Assembly: GCA_955652675.1 (NCBI GenBank)
Contig: CATPBP010000174.1
Span: 1 to 48,743, forward strand
Direction: 5' to 3'
Length of the DNA: 48,743 nt
DNA from: Candidatus Dormiibacterota bacterium
GTDB lineage: Bacteria > Chloroflexota > Dormibacteria > Dormibacterales > Dormibacteraceae
Both the position numbers and the translations under genes were made by a program. The notes under the pieces were generated by a model. It did no database searches and had not been told where the DNA came from. It saw nothing but the letters and a program-made list of their open reading frames with translations. This document shows, piece by piece, positions 7,173-15,640 of the stretch; the first letter of the stretch is position 1; every line of letters begins with the position of its first letter.

Positions 7173-8329
7173 CTGCCGACGCCGAGAGGGCCGAGCGCCG
7201 CCATCTCCGCGTGGCCTGGCTGGGCCATCGCTCGACCACCGAAGCCGACGGCATCATCACCTACTCCCGGGAGATCACCAACGGCCTGCGCGAGCGGGGC
7301 GTCGAGGTGGTCTTCTTCCATCACGCTCGCGACCAGACCGACGACGACCAGTCGGTCGCGCTCGAGGCCCTCAGTCTCTCCCATCGACTGGTCCTCTCGG
7401 CCCCCGGCTCCAAAAAGAAGCTCATCGACCTGCTCCGCCGGCACGAGGTGGACCTGGTCCACGTCTCGCTCTCGTTCTCCAGCCTGGACTTCAACCTGCC
7501 CCGGCTCTGCCACCGGCTCGGCATCCCCATCGTGGCGACCTTCCACGTGCCCTACGACACCCGCTTCTCGGTCTGGCGAGGCATCTCGGCCGCCGTCTAC
7601 CGCCTCTACGCGCAGGCGCTCGCCGAGTGCGACGCCGTGATCATCTTCGGCGAGGCACAGCGGGATATCCTGGTCAACCTCGGCGTGCCCCGCCAGGTGA
7701 TCCACGTGCTCCCCAACGGCGTCGACGTCGACCGCTACACCCCGGGGCCTTCCTCGAAACGCGAGCAGCTGGGAGTCGATCGCCTCTTCACCTACATGGG
7801 GCGGCTCGACCCCGAGAAGAACGTCGACGTCCTCCTCAGCGCTTTCCTGGACGCCGCGCCGCCGCGAACCCTGCGCCTGGTCGTGGTGGGCGGGGGCATC
7901 GAGGCTCGCCGGCTGAAGCGCCGCTTCACCGACCGGCGGATCACCTTCACCGGCGTCATCACCGACGAGCTGGAGAGGATCGACATCCTGCGAGCTTCCG
8001 ACGCCTTCTTCCTGCCCTCCACCGTCGAGGGCCTCTCCCTGGCCATGCTGGAGGCGATGGCCTGCGGGACCGCGACCGTCGCCACCGACGTCGGCTCGGA
8101 CGGCGACGCTCTCCGGGGAGCCGGCATCGTGGTCGACCCGGGTCACCTCGACCACGAGCTGCGGCTCGCGGTCAGGCTGCTCCTGGAGTCGCCTGAGGTC
8201 TGCTCTCTACTGGGCGGCCTGGCGCGGCGGCGGGCCGAAGAGCGCTACTCGATCACCTCCAACCTGGACAGCCTGCTCGGCCTCTACCGCCAGCTGCTCG
8301 CCGTCAGCTATCCGGCCGAGCGTTCGTGA
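7169..8329 (+). CDS. Glycosyltransferase, GT4 family
   Basis: This 386-residue GT-B enzyme has an N-terminal acceptor domain (VAWLGHRSTTEADGIITYSR), a linker with VLPNGVDVDRYTP, and a C-terminal nucleotide-sugar domain with YMGRLDPEKNVDVLLSAF, VVVGGGIE and FLPSTVEGLSLAMLEAMACG, the EX7E region of GT4 enzymes. It has no membrane segment, so it is probably a cytoplasmic or peripheral enzyme of glycolipid or exopolysaccharide synthesis. The acceptor is unknown. The GTG start overlaps the folK stop (GTGA), suggesting coupling although the pathways seem unrelated. Its 3' end overlaps the convergent response regulator by 26 bp. Confidence 0.87.
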   Translation: MTADAERAERRHLRVAWLGHRSTTEADGIITYSREITNGLRERGVEVVFFHHARDQTDDDQSVALEALSLSHRLVLSAPGSKKKLIDLLRRHEVDLVHVSLSFSSLDFNLPRLCHRLGIPIVATFHVPYDTRFSVWRGISAAVYRLYAQALAECDAVIIFGEAQRDILVNLGVPRQVIHVLPNGVDVDRYTPGPSSKREQLGVDRLFTYMGRLDPEKNVDVLLSAFLDAAPPRTLRLVVVGGGIEARRLKRRFTDRRITFTGVITDELERIDILRASDAFFLPSTVEGLSLAMLEAMACGTATVATDVGSDGDALRGAGIVVDPGHLDHELRLAVRLLLESPEVCSLLGGLARRRAEERYSITSNLDSLLGLYRQLLAVSYPAERS

Positions 8330-9050
8330 AGCGGTAGCCGATCCCGGGCACGGCCAGGATGTAGAAGGGCCGCGAGGGCTCCTCCTCGACCTTGCGGCGC
8401 AGGTTCCGGATGTGCACGTCGATCACCCTGGTCTCGATTTCGACCGGGTACTGGTAGCCCCAGACCGAGTGCAGCATCCGCTCCCGGGAGAGGACCTTGC
8501 CGGCGTTGACGGCGAGCAGCGCCAGCAGGTCGAACTCGGTGTGGGTGAGAGGAATCTCCTCGCCCTGGCGCAGCACCCGACGCTCGTTGACGTCGACCAC
8601 CAGGTTCCTGAACTCGAGACGGCCGCCCCGCGGCTCGCCCGTCTCGGGCCGGACCCGGCGCAGGGTGGCCGCCATCCGCGCGGTCAGCTCCCTCAGCCGC
8701 AGCGGCTTGAGCATGTAGTCGTCCGCCCCCACCTCCAGACCGACCACCACGTCCACCTCGTCGGAGCGGGCGCTGATCATGATGATGGCCACGCTCGGGT
8801 CCAGCCGGCGCAGCTCCCGGCAGACCTCGAAGCCCGCCTGGTCGGGCAGCGCCAGCTCCAGGAGCACCACCGTAGGCCTGGCCGACTCGAAGCGGGAAAC
8901 CGCCGCCTCTCCGGAATCCGACTCCACGACTTCGAAGCCGTCCTGCTCGCAGGCCTGCCGGATCTCCCGCCGGCTGCCCGGGTCGGGGTCGACTATGAGC
9001 ACCCTGCGGACCGGTTGCTCGCTGCTGGAAGGGCTGTGGCCGTCGGTCAT
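8304..9050 (-). CDS. OmpR/PhoB-family response regulator with Glu at the phosphoacceptor site
   Basis: This 248-residue protein has a receiver domain (about 15-130) and a winged-helix DNA-binding domain (about 150-243; PLTHTEFDLLALLAVNAGKVLSRE split as usual, ending GIGYRF). The receiver keeps VDPDP, the Ser switch residue (MISARSDE) and the lysine (YMLKPLR). The acceptor aspartate, normally in VLLDLxLPD, is glutamate: VVLLELALPD, Glu65, codon at 8856-8858. Asp-to-Glu can mimic phosphorylation, so it may be constitutively active or regulated otherwise. No histidine kinase is adjacent. It is the last gene of a leftward trio, 12 bp after the FemAB-like gene. Confidence 0.9.
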   Translation of the reverse strand: MTDGHSPSSSEQPVRRVLIVDPDPGSRREIRQACEQDGFEVVESDSGEAAVSRFESARPTVVLLELALPDQAGFEVCRELRRLDPSVAIIMISARSDEVDVVVGLEVGADDYMLKPLRLRELTARMAATLRRVRPETGEPRGGRLEFRNLVVDVNERRVLRQGEEIPLTHTEFDLLALLAVNAGKVLSRERMLHSVWGYQYPVEIETRVIDVHIRNLRRKVEEEPSRPFYILAVPGIGYRFTNARPDS

Positions 9051-9062
9051 CGACGCAAGAAT

Positions 9063-10061
9063 CTACAGGCCGCCGGGACGATTGTTAATGGAGCGCGCCG
9101 TTAAGACTCGGCGCAGGGACCGCGTCACCCGGGCCGGCGTCTCTCCGAGGCCGGCCGCCAGGGGCGAGAGAGCCAGCTCCCAGGCTCCGCCCAGCTCAAC
9201 CAGGCAGCCGCCAAAACCGGTCTTGAACTGCCAGAGCCCGTGCCAGGGATGGCCGGGATCGGGGCGCGGCGGCACCCCCCAGAGGTCGTAGTCGCGGCAG
9301 CCCGCCTCGGCGGCGGCGCGCATCGCGCTCCACTGCAGGACGTAGGCCGGCATCACCTCCCGCGCCTCGCCGTTGGAGCCCCCGAAGAGGTAGTAGGCGC
9401 GCCCGTCGAAGCGGGCGACCATGATGGCCGCGACCGGCCGCCCCTGGTACCGGGCCACGTAGATGCGACACCATTCCAGCAGCTCGAGGCGGTGGCGGTA
9501 GATCGCAACCTGGGGGAGGGAGATGCCCTGCCGGCGGGCGGTGGCGTCGCTCTGCCGGCTCAGCTCCTCCGCCTCCGCCAGGCCCTGGCCCTCCTCGACG
9601 CTGACTCCTCGCTTCAGACCCAGGCGGATGTTGTAGCGATGCTTGGGCTTGAAGGAGGCCAGCATCTCCTCCGCCGAGGTGAGGGCCACCACTATCGTCT
9701 CCCGGGGATGGATCGGCCGGACCGGCTTGAAGCCGAGAGCGGCGAGCGCGTCGCCCAGCTCGGGGCCAGACTCGGGCTCGACCCGCAGCCGGGCCAGCCG
9801 CCGCTCCCTGGCCCAGGCGGCCAGCTCCGCTACCGCTTCGGAACCTGCCGGGACGGGGCCGCGCGGCACGTAGGCGCGCCGGAAGCGGCCGCGGCCCTGG
9901 AGGAGCACCGTGGCCCGGGCTCCGGAGGGGAGCTGGACCCGTTCCACCGTCCAGCCCTCGCGGGCCTGCGACTCCCCGTAGCCCCACGACTGCAGGAGCG
10001 GAGCGGGCGAGGCGAGCTCGCCCAGGCCGGCGTCCCAGCTGCGCTCCACCGCGACGCTCAA
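9063..10061 (-). CDS. FemABX-family peptidyltransferase-like protein
   Basis: This 332-residue protein has the double-GNAT arrangement of FemABX enzymes, which use aminoacyl-tRNA to add cross-bridge residues to the peptidoglycan stem: LLQSWGYGESQAREGW, FKPKHRYNIRLGLKRGV, AYYLFGGSNGEAREVMPAYV, DYDLWGVPP and LWQFKTGFGG. The start is TTG overlapping the stop of the upstream histidine phosphatase gene (TTGA), so they are coupled. A cross-bridge role would fit a stem peptide with lysine or ornithine, as the murE motif suggests. FemAB homologues also act on other amine acceptors, so the substrate is uncertain. Confidence 0.85.
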   Translation of the reverse strand: MSVAVERSWDAGLGELASPAPLLQSWGYGESQAREGWTVERVQLPSGARATVLLQGRGRFRRAYVPRGPVPAGSEAVAELAAWARERRLARLRVEPESGPELGDALAALGFKPVRPIHPRETIVVALTSAEEMLASFKPKHRYNIRLGLKRGVSVEEGQGLAEAEELSRQSDATARRQGISLPQVAIYRHRLELLEWCRIYVARYQGRPVAAIMVARFDGRAYYLFGGSNGEAREVMPAYVLQWSAMRAAAEAGCRDYDLWGVPPRPDPGHPWHGLWQFKTGFGGCLVELGGAWELALSPLAAGLGETPARVTRSLRRVLTARSINNRPGGL

Positions 10062-10777
10062 GACAGGTGGCAGGTGTCGTTGACCGCCGTGACCACGGTC
10101 CGGCTGCTGCTGCGCTGGAGCACGGTCAGAGAACAGTTCTCGATCACGAAGGGGAAGAGCCCGTCGCTGCTCCGGCTGGGCGCCACGACGCTGCCCAGGG
10201 CGACCTGTATCACACCACCATGGGTTACGCAGAGAACGTCACCGACGGTGTGCTGGGAGAGGATCCAGGCCAGCGTCTCACGAACCCGGCGCTCGAAGGG
10301 CCCGGCGCCCTCGCCGCTCGGCACCAGGTCCCAGGACGGCCTCTTGGACCAGGCCTCCCACTGCTCCGGAAACTCGCGCGCCAGCTCCTCGCGGGTTTTG
10401 CCCTCCCAGTCTCCGAGGGCGATCTCCCTCAGACCCTGAAGGGGAATCGGCTCCAGGCCGACGGCCTCGGCGATCGGCTCCGCCGTCTGCCAGCCGCGCC
10501 GGAGATCGCTGCTGTACAGGGCGACCAGGCGCCGCCCGGCCAGCCTGGCCGCCAGCTGGCCAGCCTGCCGCCGTCCGAGCTCGGAGAGCGGGGGGTCGTG
10601 CTGGCCCTGAACCCGTCTCTCGGCGTTCCAGGTGGACTCTCCGTGGCGCACGAGGAGGACGCGCGAAGGAAGCGGCCGGGGAGTCTCTTTGGTGTCCGGA
10701 GCTGGCGCGGGGGAGGAATCGCGGGAGGAAACGGGAGCGGCTGCCTCCGAAATCGGCGCCCGCTCCGGGCTCGACAT
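10058..10777 (-). CDS. Histidine phosphatase (phosphoglycerate mutase-like) family protein
   Basis: The 239-residue protein has about 35 disordered Pro/Ser-rich residues, then the branch-1 histidine phosphatase core: VLLVRHGESTWNAERRVQG with the catalytic His, ALYSSDLRRGWQTAE, LREIALGDWEGKTREEL and VLCVTHGGVIQVAL with the second catalytic His. Substrates of this superfamily range from phosphoglycerate to alpha-ribazole phosphate and phosphoproteins. There is no cobalamin gene nearby to favour CobC, and the usual full 2,3-bisphosphoglycerate mutase length is not met. It leads the trio with the FemAB-like and regulator genes. Confidence 0.88.
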   Translation of the reverse strand: MSSPERAPISEAAAPVSSRDSSPAPAPDTKETPRPLPSRVLLVRHGESTWNAERRVQGQHDPPLSELGRRQAGQLAARLAGRRLVALYSSDLRRGWQTAEPIAEAVGLEPIPLQGLREIALGDWEGKTREELAREFPEQWEAWSKRPSWDLVPSGEGAGPFERRVRETLAWILSQHTVGDVLCVTHGGVIQVALGSVVAPSRSSDGLFPFVIENCSLTVLQRSSSRTVVTAVNDTCHLS

Positions 10778-10870
10778 CGAACGAAGTCTATACTAGCCTC
10801 TTATCTACTGAACTTGGGGTAGTTGGGCTGTGCCCCAGGACACAGGACTAAAGGCTTTGGGAGAAGCTTC

Positions 10871-12544
10871 TTGCAGGCCAGAGGCTCGCTGACTGATACA
10901 AATCTTCGTTCATTGTTGGAAGTGGCGCAGACAGAGCGCGCGACCGGCACGCTGACCCTGCGCCAGAACGGCGCGCGTTCGACCACGCTCTACTTCCTGT
11001 TCGGACACCTCTTCCACGCGATGGGAGACCCCGGGTCCGGCGATGATGCCGTCCTGCACGCGCTGGACTGGTCTGCGGGCGAATTCGACTTCGACGCCAA
11101 AGCGAAGCTGCCCGCGGACGAGACCGTGCGCTCGTCGATCCCCGAGCTTCTCGAGCGCTCGGGCGGTCCGGCGCCCCAGCCGCGGTCGTCGAACGCCTCC
11201 GCGCCCGAGCGTGGGGCGGAGCACGCCCCGCCTCAGCAGGCTCGCCAGCAGGAGCAGGCGCCTCCGCCTCCCGAGTCACAGCCGGAAGCCTGGAAGCCAC
11301 CGGCCGAGACGCGTCCCCAAGACCGCTCGACAGACCGCTCGGCCGACGGCGCCGCCGAGCGAGATCGCGGCCAGCCGGCTCCCGTGAACCAGAACCGTTC
11401 GGAGCAGCGGTCGGAGCCGAGGACCGAGCAGCGCCAGGATCAGCGAGCCGCCTACCGGTCCGGCGACTCCCGGCGCAACTTCCGGCAGCGACCCCAAGCC
11501 CGCCACGGACGGGAGGCCATCCCGGTCCCCGCCGGGCAGGTCATGTACGACTCGCTGAAGACCTCCTTCGTGGACTTCCCGCGCCTCATCACCACCCTCG
11601 AGCGCGAAGGTCACACCGGCTATGTCCGGCTGCTGACCGACAGCGCGAACGGGCTCCTCTACTTCCGAGAGGGGACGGCGCTGGAGTGCGTCTTCGACGG
11701 GGGCGAGAACGACTTCGAGCGCGGCAAGGCGGCGCTTATGCGCTTCAACGACGAGGTCACCCGCGGCCAGGGCGTCCTCGACGTGGTCGGTCTGACCCCC
11801 GAGCTGGTGGATGGGCTCTACGAGCTCACGGTGGCCGAGCCGATCTACAGCGACCTCTATGCCGCCTGGGTCGACATGAACGCGCTTCTCAAGTTCCTGG
11901 AGGAGCGCAAGCTCAGCGGGAGCCTGATGGTGACGGCGAGCGCCGGCACCGGCGTGATCATCCTCACCGAGGGCAAGCTCTCCGGTGCCTACGCGAGCCA
12001 GTCGCGAGAGGTCTCCAACGACGCCAGCTCGGTTCTCATGCTCTGCCAGGACCCGAACGCCATGATCGAGGTCAAGGCAGCCTCCGAGGTGCGCGGCCAG
12101 CCCCTGGACGTGGCCGACGTGGTCAGCCGGCGGCCGGTTCAGCCGACCCCGACGGCGGCACCGAGCGCCCCCACTCCGATCAACAGCTCGGCTCCCGGGC
12201 CCACCTATCAGCCGGCTCAGCCGACCTACCAGTCTTCGCTCCAGCCGGCAGCCTCGGCCAATTCGGCTCCGGCGGAGGCGACCGCGCAGCGGCCCGCGGC
12301 CACGGCGGTGGCCGGCACGGATTGGGACCAGGTGGTGGCCGACCTGCAGCAGGTGACCGAGGAGCAGCTGGGCAACCGCTCGCGGAAGGTGAAGGACGTA
12401 CTGGCCGCCGCGGATCGCTCGCAGGCGGGCATCGAGGCCGCCATCGACCAGATCCCCTCGATCTCGATCCTCTTCGTCGACGCCTCGCGCCTGGAGGCGC
12501 TGGCCAACGACCTTCGGGCGAGGCTGCAGACCCACTCCCGGTAG
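10871..12544 (+). CDS. DUF4388-type (PatA-like) protein with two effector-like domains
   Basis: The N-terminal 90 residues (LTDTNLRSLLEVAQTERATG TLTLRQNG followed by LYFLFGHLFHAMG and GEFDFD) match the DUF4388 pattern found in bacterial signalling proteins. A long Gln/Arg/Pro-rich linker follows. A second block (PRLITTLEREGHTGYVRLL, LYFREGTALECVFDG, later LLKFLEERKLSGSLMVTA and VIILTEGKLSGAYA) looks like repeats of the same fold. A short C-terminal helical segment closes the protein. I chose TTG 10871, with GGGAG 7 nt upstream, just before the domain; an upstream in-frame TTG at 10823 would add 16 residues. The function is unknown; a regulatory or GTPase-associated role is only suggested by the family. 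Confidence 0.75.
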   Translation: MQARGSLTDTNLRSLLEVAQTERATGTLTLRQNGARSTTLYFLFGHLFHAMGDPGSGDDAVLHALDWSAGEFDFDAKAKLPADETVRSSIPELLERSGGPAPQPRSSNASAPERGAEHAPPQQARQQEQAPPPPESQPEAWKPPAETRPQDRSTDRSADGAAERDRGQPAPVNQNRSEQRSEPRTEQRQDQRAAYRSGDSRRNFRQRPQARHGREAIPVPAGQVMYDSLKTSFVDFPRLITTLEREGHTGYVRLLTDSANGLLYFREGTALECVFDGGENDFERGKAALMRFNDEVTRGQGVLDVVGLTPELVDGLYELTVAEPIYSDLYAAWVDMNALLKFLEERKLSGSLMVTASAGTGVIILTEGKLSGAYASQSREVSNDASSVLMLCQDPNAMIEVKAASEVRGQPLDVADVVSRRPVQPTPTAAPSAPTPINSSAPGPTYQPAQPTYQSSLQPAASANSAPAEATAQRPAATAVAGTDWDQVVADLQQVTEEQLGNRSRKVKDVLAAADRSQAGIEAAIDQIPSISILFVDASRLEALANDLRARLQTHSR

Positions 12545-12587
12545 CCACCCTCGGGGGCGGGCGGAGCATCCGGTTGCTCTTAAGGCA

Positions 12588-14189
12588 TTGGGCCATGCCC
12601 TCCTGCTGCTGACGGCGGCCGCCGGCTTGCTCGCCGGTTGCGCCAGCCCGCCGCAGGTCGTCCAGATCACCCCGGAGCGCAACGCCCGGGATGTCTCCAG
12701 TGCCCAGCCGGTGCAGGTCAGCTTCGACCGCGCCGTGGACCGGGCCTCGGTGGCGAGCCGCTTCCATCTGAAGCCCGGCGTCGAGGGCCAGATCCGCTGG
12801 GCCGGCGATAGCCAGCTGGTCTTCGAGCACCAGCCGCTGCGCCCCTCGACCAGCTATCAGGTGGTGCTCGATCCCGGCTACCGCGACCAGCAGGGGAACA
12901 TGAACGCGCTGCGCCACAGCTGGAGCTTCGTCACCGAGGCGCCGCCGGCGCTGACCGGCTCCAGCCCCGGCAACGGCGACCAGGGTGTGGACCCCGCCGC
13001 CTATCTCTCGCTCACCTTCAGCCGCGAGATGGACCTGGCCAGCCTGGCCGGAACGATCAGCGTCTCGCCCTCCTTGAGCTTCTCGCTGCGCAAGGACCCG
13101 TCGGACCCTCGCCGCGTGATACTGGCGCCGGACTCCCTCCTCGACCCCGGCCTGACCTACGCCGTCGGGGTGACCCAGGACGCCAGGGACGTGGACGGCA
13201 ACTCCCTGCGAGCCGGGAGCGTGGTCTCCTTCTCGACCGGCCAGCTCAGCTCCCTCAAGCACTGGGTCGGCTTCATCGCGGAGCCCACGCCCGGCGCCGG
13301 GGGCGAAGGCGTCTGGATAGTCGACGAGAACCGCTTTCCGCGCCGCGTGGTGAGCGCCTCTGTCGACCAGTTCTCCTGGTCACTGGACGGCACCCACCTG
13401 CTCATGCACAGCCCGGCCGGCGGCTGGTCGGACCAGCCGCTGAACGGGACGGCGACCACGCTCCCATTCCACGCCGAATGGGCTGCCTTCCTGGCCGGGA
13501 ACCGCGGCTACGCATACCTCGAGAACGGGTCGCTGAAGGTGCTGACGGGCACCGGCGCGGTCCTGGACGTGGCAGCCGACGTGGGCCAGGCGACGGTCGC
13601 CCCGAGTGGCACTCGTCTGGCCTTCGCCGTCAGGGGCCGCCCCGGCTTCGAGATCGACGCCTACGACGTGGATCTCCACGCCCGCTACCGCCTCCAGGCC
13701 GAGACCGGCACGGTGGACCAGCTGGCCTGGTCGCCGGACGGGCTGGCCATCGCCTACCGGCTGCAGGGGACAACCCCCCAGAACTCGCAGATCCGGGCCC
13801 GCCAGCTGAGCGGCGCCGCCCGCACGCAGACGGTAGCCACGGGCGAGGTCTCCGGCCCCGCCTGGCAGGCGGACAGCCGGCACCTGGTCTTCACGGCCTC
13901 GGTGGCCACCTCCAGCGGGACGGTCGACAGGGCCTTCCGGCTGGCGGTGGGCGACCCGCCACCGCGTAGCCTGGCCGCCGGGCAGGGGCTTCCGACCGGC
14001 TCGGCCCTCAGCGTCGGCCAGATCAGCCTTTCGGCGGACGGCCATCAAATCGCCTTCCTGGCCGGCTACCAGGGGCGGGCGGCGGTCTGGTTGATGAATG
14101 CGGACGGGACCGGGCTGACCCGGCTCTCCGAGTTCGGGGGCGCCGGCGCCGGCTACTCAGCTCGGGCGGTGGCCTGGACCCCGAGCTGA
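12588..14189 (+). CDS. Lipoprotein with Ig-like (SbsA/Big_5) domains and TolB-like propeller
   Basis: The 533-residue product begins with a hydrophobic segment ending in a lipobox (LLAGC, Cys18), so it is probably exported and lipid-anchored. Two Ig-like domains follow (ITPERNARDV-VSFDRAVD-TSYQVVLDPG, about 27-120; SSPGNGDQGVD-LTFSREMD-LTYAVGVTQDA, about 125-220), typical of SbsA/Big_5. From about 225 to the end WD40-like TolB blades recur (FSWSLDGTHLLMHSP, LAWSPDGLAIAYRL, ISLSADGHQIAFLAG). TTG 12588 is the only standard start near the signal; it leaves a signal peptide without Lys/Arg, so the true start may be slightly upstream. Extracytoplasmic binding or a cell-wall role is plausible but unproven. 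Confidence 0.82.
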   Translation: MGHALLLLTAAAGLLAGCASPPQVVQITPERNARDVSSAQPVQVSFDRAVDRASVASRFHLKPGVEGQIRWAGDSQLVFEHQPLRPSTSYQVVLDPGYRDQQGNMNALRHSWSFVTEAPPALTGSSPGNGDQGVDPAAYLSLTFSREMDLASLAGTISVSPSLSFSLRKDPSDPRRVILAPDSLLDPGLTYAVGVTQDARDVDGNSLRAGSVVSFSTGQLSSLKHWVGFIAEPTPGAGGEGVWIVDENRFPRRVVSASVDQFSWSLDGTHLLMHSPAGGWSDQPLNGTATTLPFHAEWAAFLAGNRGYAYLENGSLKVLTGTGAVLDVAADVGQATVAPSGTRLAFAVRGRPGFEIDAYDVDLHARYRLQAETGTVDQLAWSPDGLAIAYRLQGTTPQNSQIRARQLSGAARTQTVATGEVSGPAWQADSRHLVFTASVATSSGTVDRAFRLAVGDPPPRSLAAGQGLPTGSALSVGQISLSADGHQIAFLAGYQGRAAVWLMNADGTGLTRLSEFGGAGAGYSARAVAWTPS

Positions 14190-15403
14190 TCCCGCGCCAG
14201 GACCTGGAAGCGCGCCAGCAGCTCATCCGCCGTGCGCTGCCAGGAGAAGCGCTCTGCCAGCCGCCGGCCGCTCCGCCCCAGCCTCTCGCTCAGCCCCGCC
14301 TCCTCCAGGACCCGGCGCATCCGGTCGGCGTAGAGCTCCGGGTCCGGCCGCTCGACCAGGAACCCGCTGACGCCGTCGCGGACCACGGAAGCCAAGCCTG
14401 CCTCGCCGCTGGCGATGACACCCGTGCCGCAGGCCTGCGCCTCCAGACCGGCCAGCCCGAAGGACTCGTTGTAGGAGGGCATCAGCACCGCCTCGGCGGC
14501 CGCGTAGTAGCTTGCCAGCCGGTGCTGGGGGACCGAGCCCAGGAAGTCGACCTGATGGCCGATGCCGAGCTCCCTGGCCAGAGCCTGGAGGCGCGCCTTC
14601 TCGCTCACACCGCCGGCGCCGCTGTCCTCGCCCAGGACCAGCAGACGCAGCTCGGGATGGGCGCCGCCGGCGCTCAGCAGCGCCAGCGCCCGGAGGATCA
14701 GGTCGACTCCCTTCAAGCGCTCGAGGCGGCCGACGAAGACGAAGAGGCGCTGGTCCGGGTAGCCGAGCTGGCTGCGGGCCAGCTGGCGAGCCCGGGGCTG
14801 AAAAGCCAGCAGGTCGACCCCGGGGGAGATGGTGGAGATGCGGTCCGGCCGAACGCCGTAGGCACGCCTGAGCTCGTCCCCCTCGCCTGCGGTGCTGACC
14901 ACCAGCAGGTCGGCGCAGCGTGCGATCTCACCCTCGCGGAGCAGGCGCAGCTCCGGCTCCGGCTGGTCGCCCGGCGCCAGCTTCCGGTTCTTCACCACTG
15001 CCAGCGTATGCGCCGTGTGCACCCAGGGAAGGTGGAGCCTGCCCCGCAGCCGGCAGGCGGCCAGGCCCGAGACCCAGTAGTGGGAGTAAATCAGTTCGTA
15101 GGAGATCCCGCAGCGCTCCACGAAGTCCTCCAGGGCCTCGGTGAAGGTCGGCACCTGGTCGGCCAGGTCGTACTTGCTCACATCTCCGCCGCCCGCGGGC
15201 AGGTAGACGACGCGGCTGAGGGGGGCGAGAGACTCGAAGGCGGGTCCTTTGTCGGAGAGCCGGCGGGTGAAGACGTCGGTGGCGATTCCTCGCCGGCTGA
15301 GCGCGGCGCACACCTCGCGAACGTAGACGTTGAGCCCCCCGTTGGCGCTCTGGCCGAGCGTCGCCGTGGGTGAGGTGTGGAGAGAGATGACGGCGACCCG
15401 CAT
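14153..15403 (-). CDS. MshA-like glycosyltransferase (GT4)
   Basis: The N-terminal VAVISLHTSPTATLGQSANG GLNVYVREV, SKYDLADQVPTF, YSHYWVSGLAA, WVHTAHTLAVVKNRKLAPGD and the C-terminal FVGRLERLKGVDLILRA and MPSYNESFGLAGLEAQACG closely follow actinobacterial MshA (UDP-GlcNAc:inositol-3-phosphate transferase, first step of mycothiol synthesis) and sucrose-phosphate-synthase-like GT4 enzymes. No other mycothiol gene is present, so the acceptor is unproven. ATG 15403 begins MRVAVISLHT at the domain edge; an upstream ATG at 15496 would add 31 residues. Its 3' end overlaps the convergent lipoprotein gene by 37 bp. Confidence 0.86.
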   Translation of the reverse strand: MRVAVISLHTSPTATLGQSANGGLNVYVREVCAALSRRGIATDVFTRRLSDKGPAFESLAPLSRVVYLPAGGGDVSKYDLADQVPTFTEALEDFVERCGISYELIYSHYWVSGLAACRLRGRLHLPWVHTAHTLAVVKNRKLAPGDQPEPELRLLREGEIARCADLLVVSTAGEGDELRRAYGVRPDRISTISPGVDLLAFQPRARQLARSQLGYPDQRLFVFVGRLERLKGVDLILRALALLSAGGAHPELRLLVLGEDSGAGGVSEKARLQALARELGIGHQVDFLGSVPQHRLASYYAAAEAVLMPSYNESFGLAGLEAQACGTGVIASGEAGLASVVRDGVSGFLVERPDPELYADRMRRVLEEAGLSERLGRSGRRLAERFSWQRTADELLARFQVLARDQLGVQATARAE

Positions 15404-15544
15404 GCGATCGCGGGTCGCTTTGAGGGTAAGCGGTTCTGTGGAGAGCGTGACCTCAGCCACGATAGGCCGATCTCCAGTCCAGCCAGCGCCGTCCATTCAA
15501 CCTCCGCCCGGGAGCGGTGACCGAGGCTACATAGCTCATGCCTC

Positions 15545-15566
15545 AAAAAAGACCACTCGAGGTGGT
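15545..15566 (-). terminator. Terminator-like hairpin plus U-run upstream of the MshA-like gene
   Basis: On the minus strand ACCAC and GTGGT pair around a 5-nt loop and are followed by a C and six Ts. No leftward gene ends here; the next gene in that direction is the MshA-like one, starting 142 bp later. It may be an attenuator in its leader, or a terminator for antisense transcription from the cytochrome gene. The stem is only 5 bp. Confidence 0.4.
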
Positions 15567-15640
15567 GCTATTCCGCCGGTAGACGCCAGGCACCGGCCAG
15601 GCCTGCAGGGCCGGCCGTCTGCTATGTTGCTCGTCAGCCG

